This document shows positions 62,861 through 64,000 of a stretch of 64,000 nt of DNA, in pieces (within the stretch, counting starts at the first letter, position 1; every line of letters begins with the position of its first letter). Origin of the DNA: Acidovorax temperans (lineage in GTDB: Bacteria; Pseudomonadota; Gammaproteobacteria; Burkholderiales; Burkholderiaceae_C); NCBI RefSeq assembly GCF_006716905.1, contig NZ_VFPV01000001.1:1180001-1244000 (forward strand), in the 5' to 3' direction. The notes beneath the pieces were generated by a model. That model did not search any database. It was not told where the DNA came from and saw only the letters and a program-made list of their open reading frames with translations. The position numbers and the translations under genes are program-made.

Positions 62861-64000
62861 ACCGCCATGCGGCCTTTCACATGGGCCGCAACATCGCTCA
62901 CCGCCACCTTGGTCGCAGCAGCATCGCGGCGGTGCTGGTACTCGACCACACCTTCCTTGAGGCTCTTGTCGCCAATCGTGACACGGTGGGGTACACCGAT
63001 CAACTCCCAGTCGGCAAACATGGCACCGGGGCGCTCGCCGCGGTCGTCCAGCAAAACATCCACGCCCTGCGCCAGCATTTCTGCGTAGAGCTTCTCGGCC
63101 GCCTGTTTCACTTCTTCGCTGCGGTCCATGCCGATGGGGCAGATCACCACAGTAAACGGAGCGATGGCGTCGGGCCAGATGATGCCGCGCTCGTCGTGAT
63201 TTTGCTCAATGGCAGCGGCGGGCAGGCGGGTGATACCGATGCCATAGCAGCCCATCTCGAACGGTTGCGGTTTGCCGTTCTCGTCCAGGAAGGTCGCGTT
63301 CATCGCGCGGCTGTACTTGGTGCCCAGATAGAACACATGGCCCACTTCGATGCCGCGCTCAATCGCCAGAACGCCCTTGCCATCGGGCGATGGATCACCT
63401 GCCACCACATTGCGCAGGTCTGCCACTGCGTCCGGCTCAGGCAAATCACGGCCCCAGTTCACGCCGGTGATGTGGAAGTCCGCTTCGTTGGCACCGCACA
63501 CCCAGTCGGCCATCACCGCGACCTCGCGGTCGACCACGATCTTCACGGGCTTCTGCAACCCGATCGGCCCCAGGTACCCTGGCTTGCAACCAAAGTGGTC
63601 TTCAATCTCCGCCACGGTCGCGAAACGGAAGTTTTCCAGCCCGGCGACTTTGTTGACCTTGATCTCATTCATGTCATGGTCGCCACGCAGCAACAGCAAC
63701 CAGACCTGCGTCTTCACAATTTCGCCGTGCTCATTGGTGGTGTCGGTGGCCAGCACCAGGGATTTGACGGTGCGGCTCAGGGGCAGACCCAGCAGCTCCG
63801 CCACATCGGCGCAGGTGCTCTTGCCGGGGGTGGCTGTCTTGGCCATCGCCTGGCTGGGGGAGGGACGTGGGCCCTGGGGCGCCAGGGCTTCGGCTTTTTC
63901 CATGTTGGCGGCGTAGTCGCTGCCAGGGCAGTAGACGATGGCGTCTTCCCCCGTGGCGGCAATCACCTGAAACTCTTCGCTCAAGTCACCACCGATGGCA
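62857..64000 (-). CDS. proS: Prolyl-tRNA synthetase, 5' part outside the window
   Basis: Attaches proline to tRNA-Pro. The visible 381 codons are the C-terminal two thirds. The frame is open to base 64000 and reads ...[20 protein letters not shown]; a TTG at 63984 is internal and not the start. The editing (YbaK-like) insertion domain is visible ([39 protein letters not shown]), then motif 3 region [20 protein letters not shown] and the anticodon-binding domain. The catalytic motifs 1 and 2 lie beyond the window. Confidence 0.97.
   Translation of the reverse strand, partial: AIGGDLSEEFQVIAATGEDAIVYCPGSDYAANMEKAEALAPQGPRPSPSQAMAKTATPGKSTCADVAELLGLPLSRTVKSLVLATDTTNEHGEIVKTQVWLLLLRGDHDMNEIKVNKVAGLENFRFATVAEIEDHFGCKPGYLGPIGLQKPVKIVVDREVAVMADWVCGANEADFHITGVNWGRDLPEPDAVADLRNVVAGDPSPDGKGVLAIERGIEVGHVFYLGTKYSRAMNATFLDENGKPQPFEMGCYGIGITRLPAAAIEQNHDERGIIWPDAIAPFTVVICPIGMDRSEEVKQAAEKLYAEMLAQGVDVLLDDRGERPGAMFADWELIGVPHRVTIGDKSLKEGVVEYQHRRDAAATKVAVSDVAAHVKGRMAV

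Noticed and set aside
63984-63984. Start of proS at base 63984
   Set aside because: The codon there is TTG and the frame continues to the window edge as [10 protein letters not shown], which fits the interior of prolyl-tRNA synthetase.

Overview
The window looks like chromosomal DNA of a betaproteobacterium of the family Comamonadaceae, probably Acidovorax or a close relative. This is inferred from gene content and order (pilMNOPQ-aroB-dgt, cyaY facing lptM, hemA-prfA-prmC-grxD), moderately high GC, and two interspersed palindromic repeat types that I associate with this family. No rRNA, tRNA or CRISPR array was recognised.

Layout. 1-1366: an amino-acid ABC importer, its permease cut by the window edge. 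1625-7887: glutamate synthase gltB-gltD with a terminator. 8057-8755: a RAYT-type transposase. 8811-12846: a leftward set of aroB, dgt, a DUF1415 gene and a methyltransferase gene. 12974-20425: a type IV pilus operon pilM-N-O-P-Q whose last gene is a large Ig-like lipoprotein, in the place where aroK is commonly found. 20687-24262: divergent ponA, cyaY facing lptM, and an HU gene. 24318-31207: a truncated chemoreceptor, an MgtC-like gene, an IS5-type element, an intact chemoreceptor, and a MIP18-like/NnrS-like pair. 31272-38566: a leftward signalling operon of a secreted histidine phosphatase, a 1,721-residue hybrid kinase with HPt, and an HD-GYP response regulator. 38847-45615: a chemoreceptor split by an IS, followed by a pile-up of further ISs. 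45616-48169: ychF and serA. 48280-53986: a ugp glycerol-3-phosphate/phosphodiester uptake operon (ugpB-A-E-C, a VOC gene, ugpQ) behind a Pho-box-like site. 54097-55056: a Bug-type binding protein. 55119-55230: a MITE-like palindrome. 55263-62088: a small membrane protein, hemA, prfA, prmC, grxD, an AAA ATPase and a CorC-like protein. 62171-64000: a lytic transglycosylase and proS (5' end outside the window).

The most informative observations concern small and mobile DNA. A roughly 50-bp double-hairpin repeat occurs six times, always in the same orientation. One copy is translated in frame as the linker between the last receiver and the HPt domain of the hybrid kinase, and two others form the leader immediately before the ugpC and prmC start codons. 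IS boundaries could be placed to the base from target duplications: TTAG twice, TTAA once, TA once. Removing one IS restores a 540-codon chemoreceptor reading frame. The two copies of another IS are identical for their first 277 bp and then diverge, a mosaic pattern.
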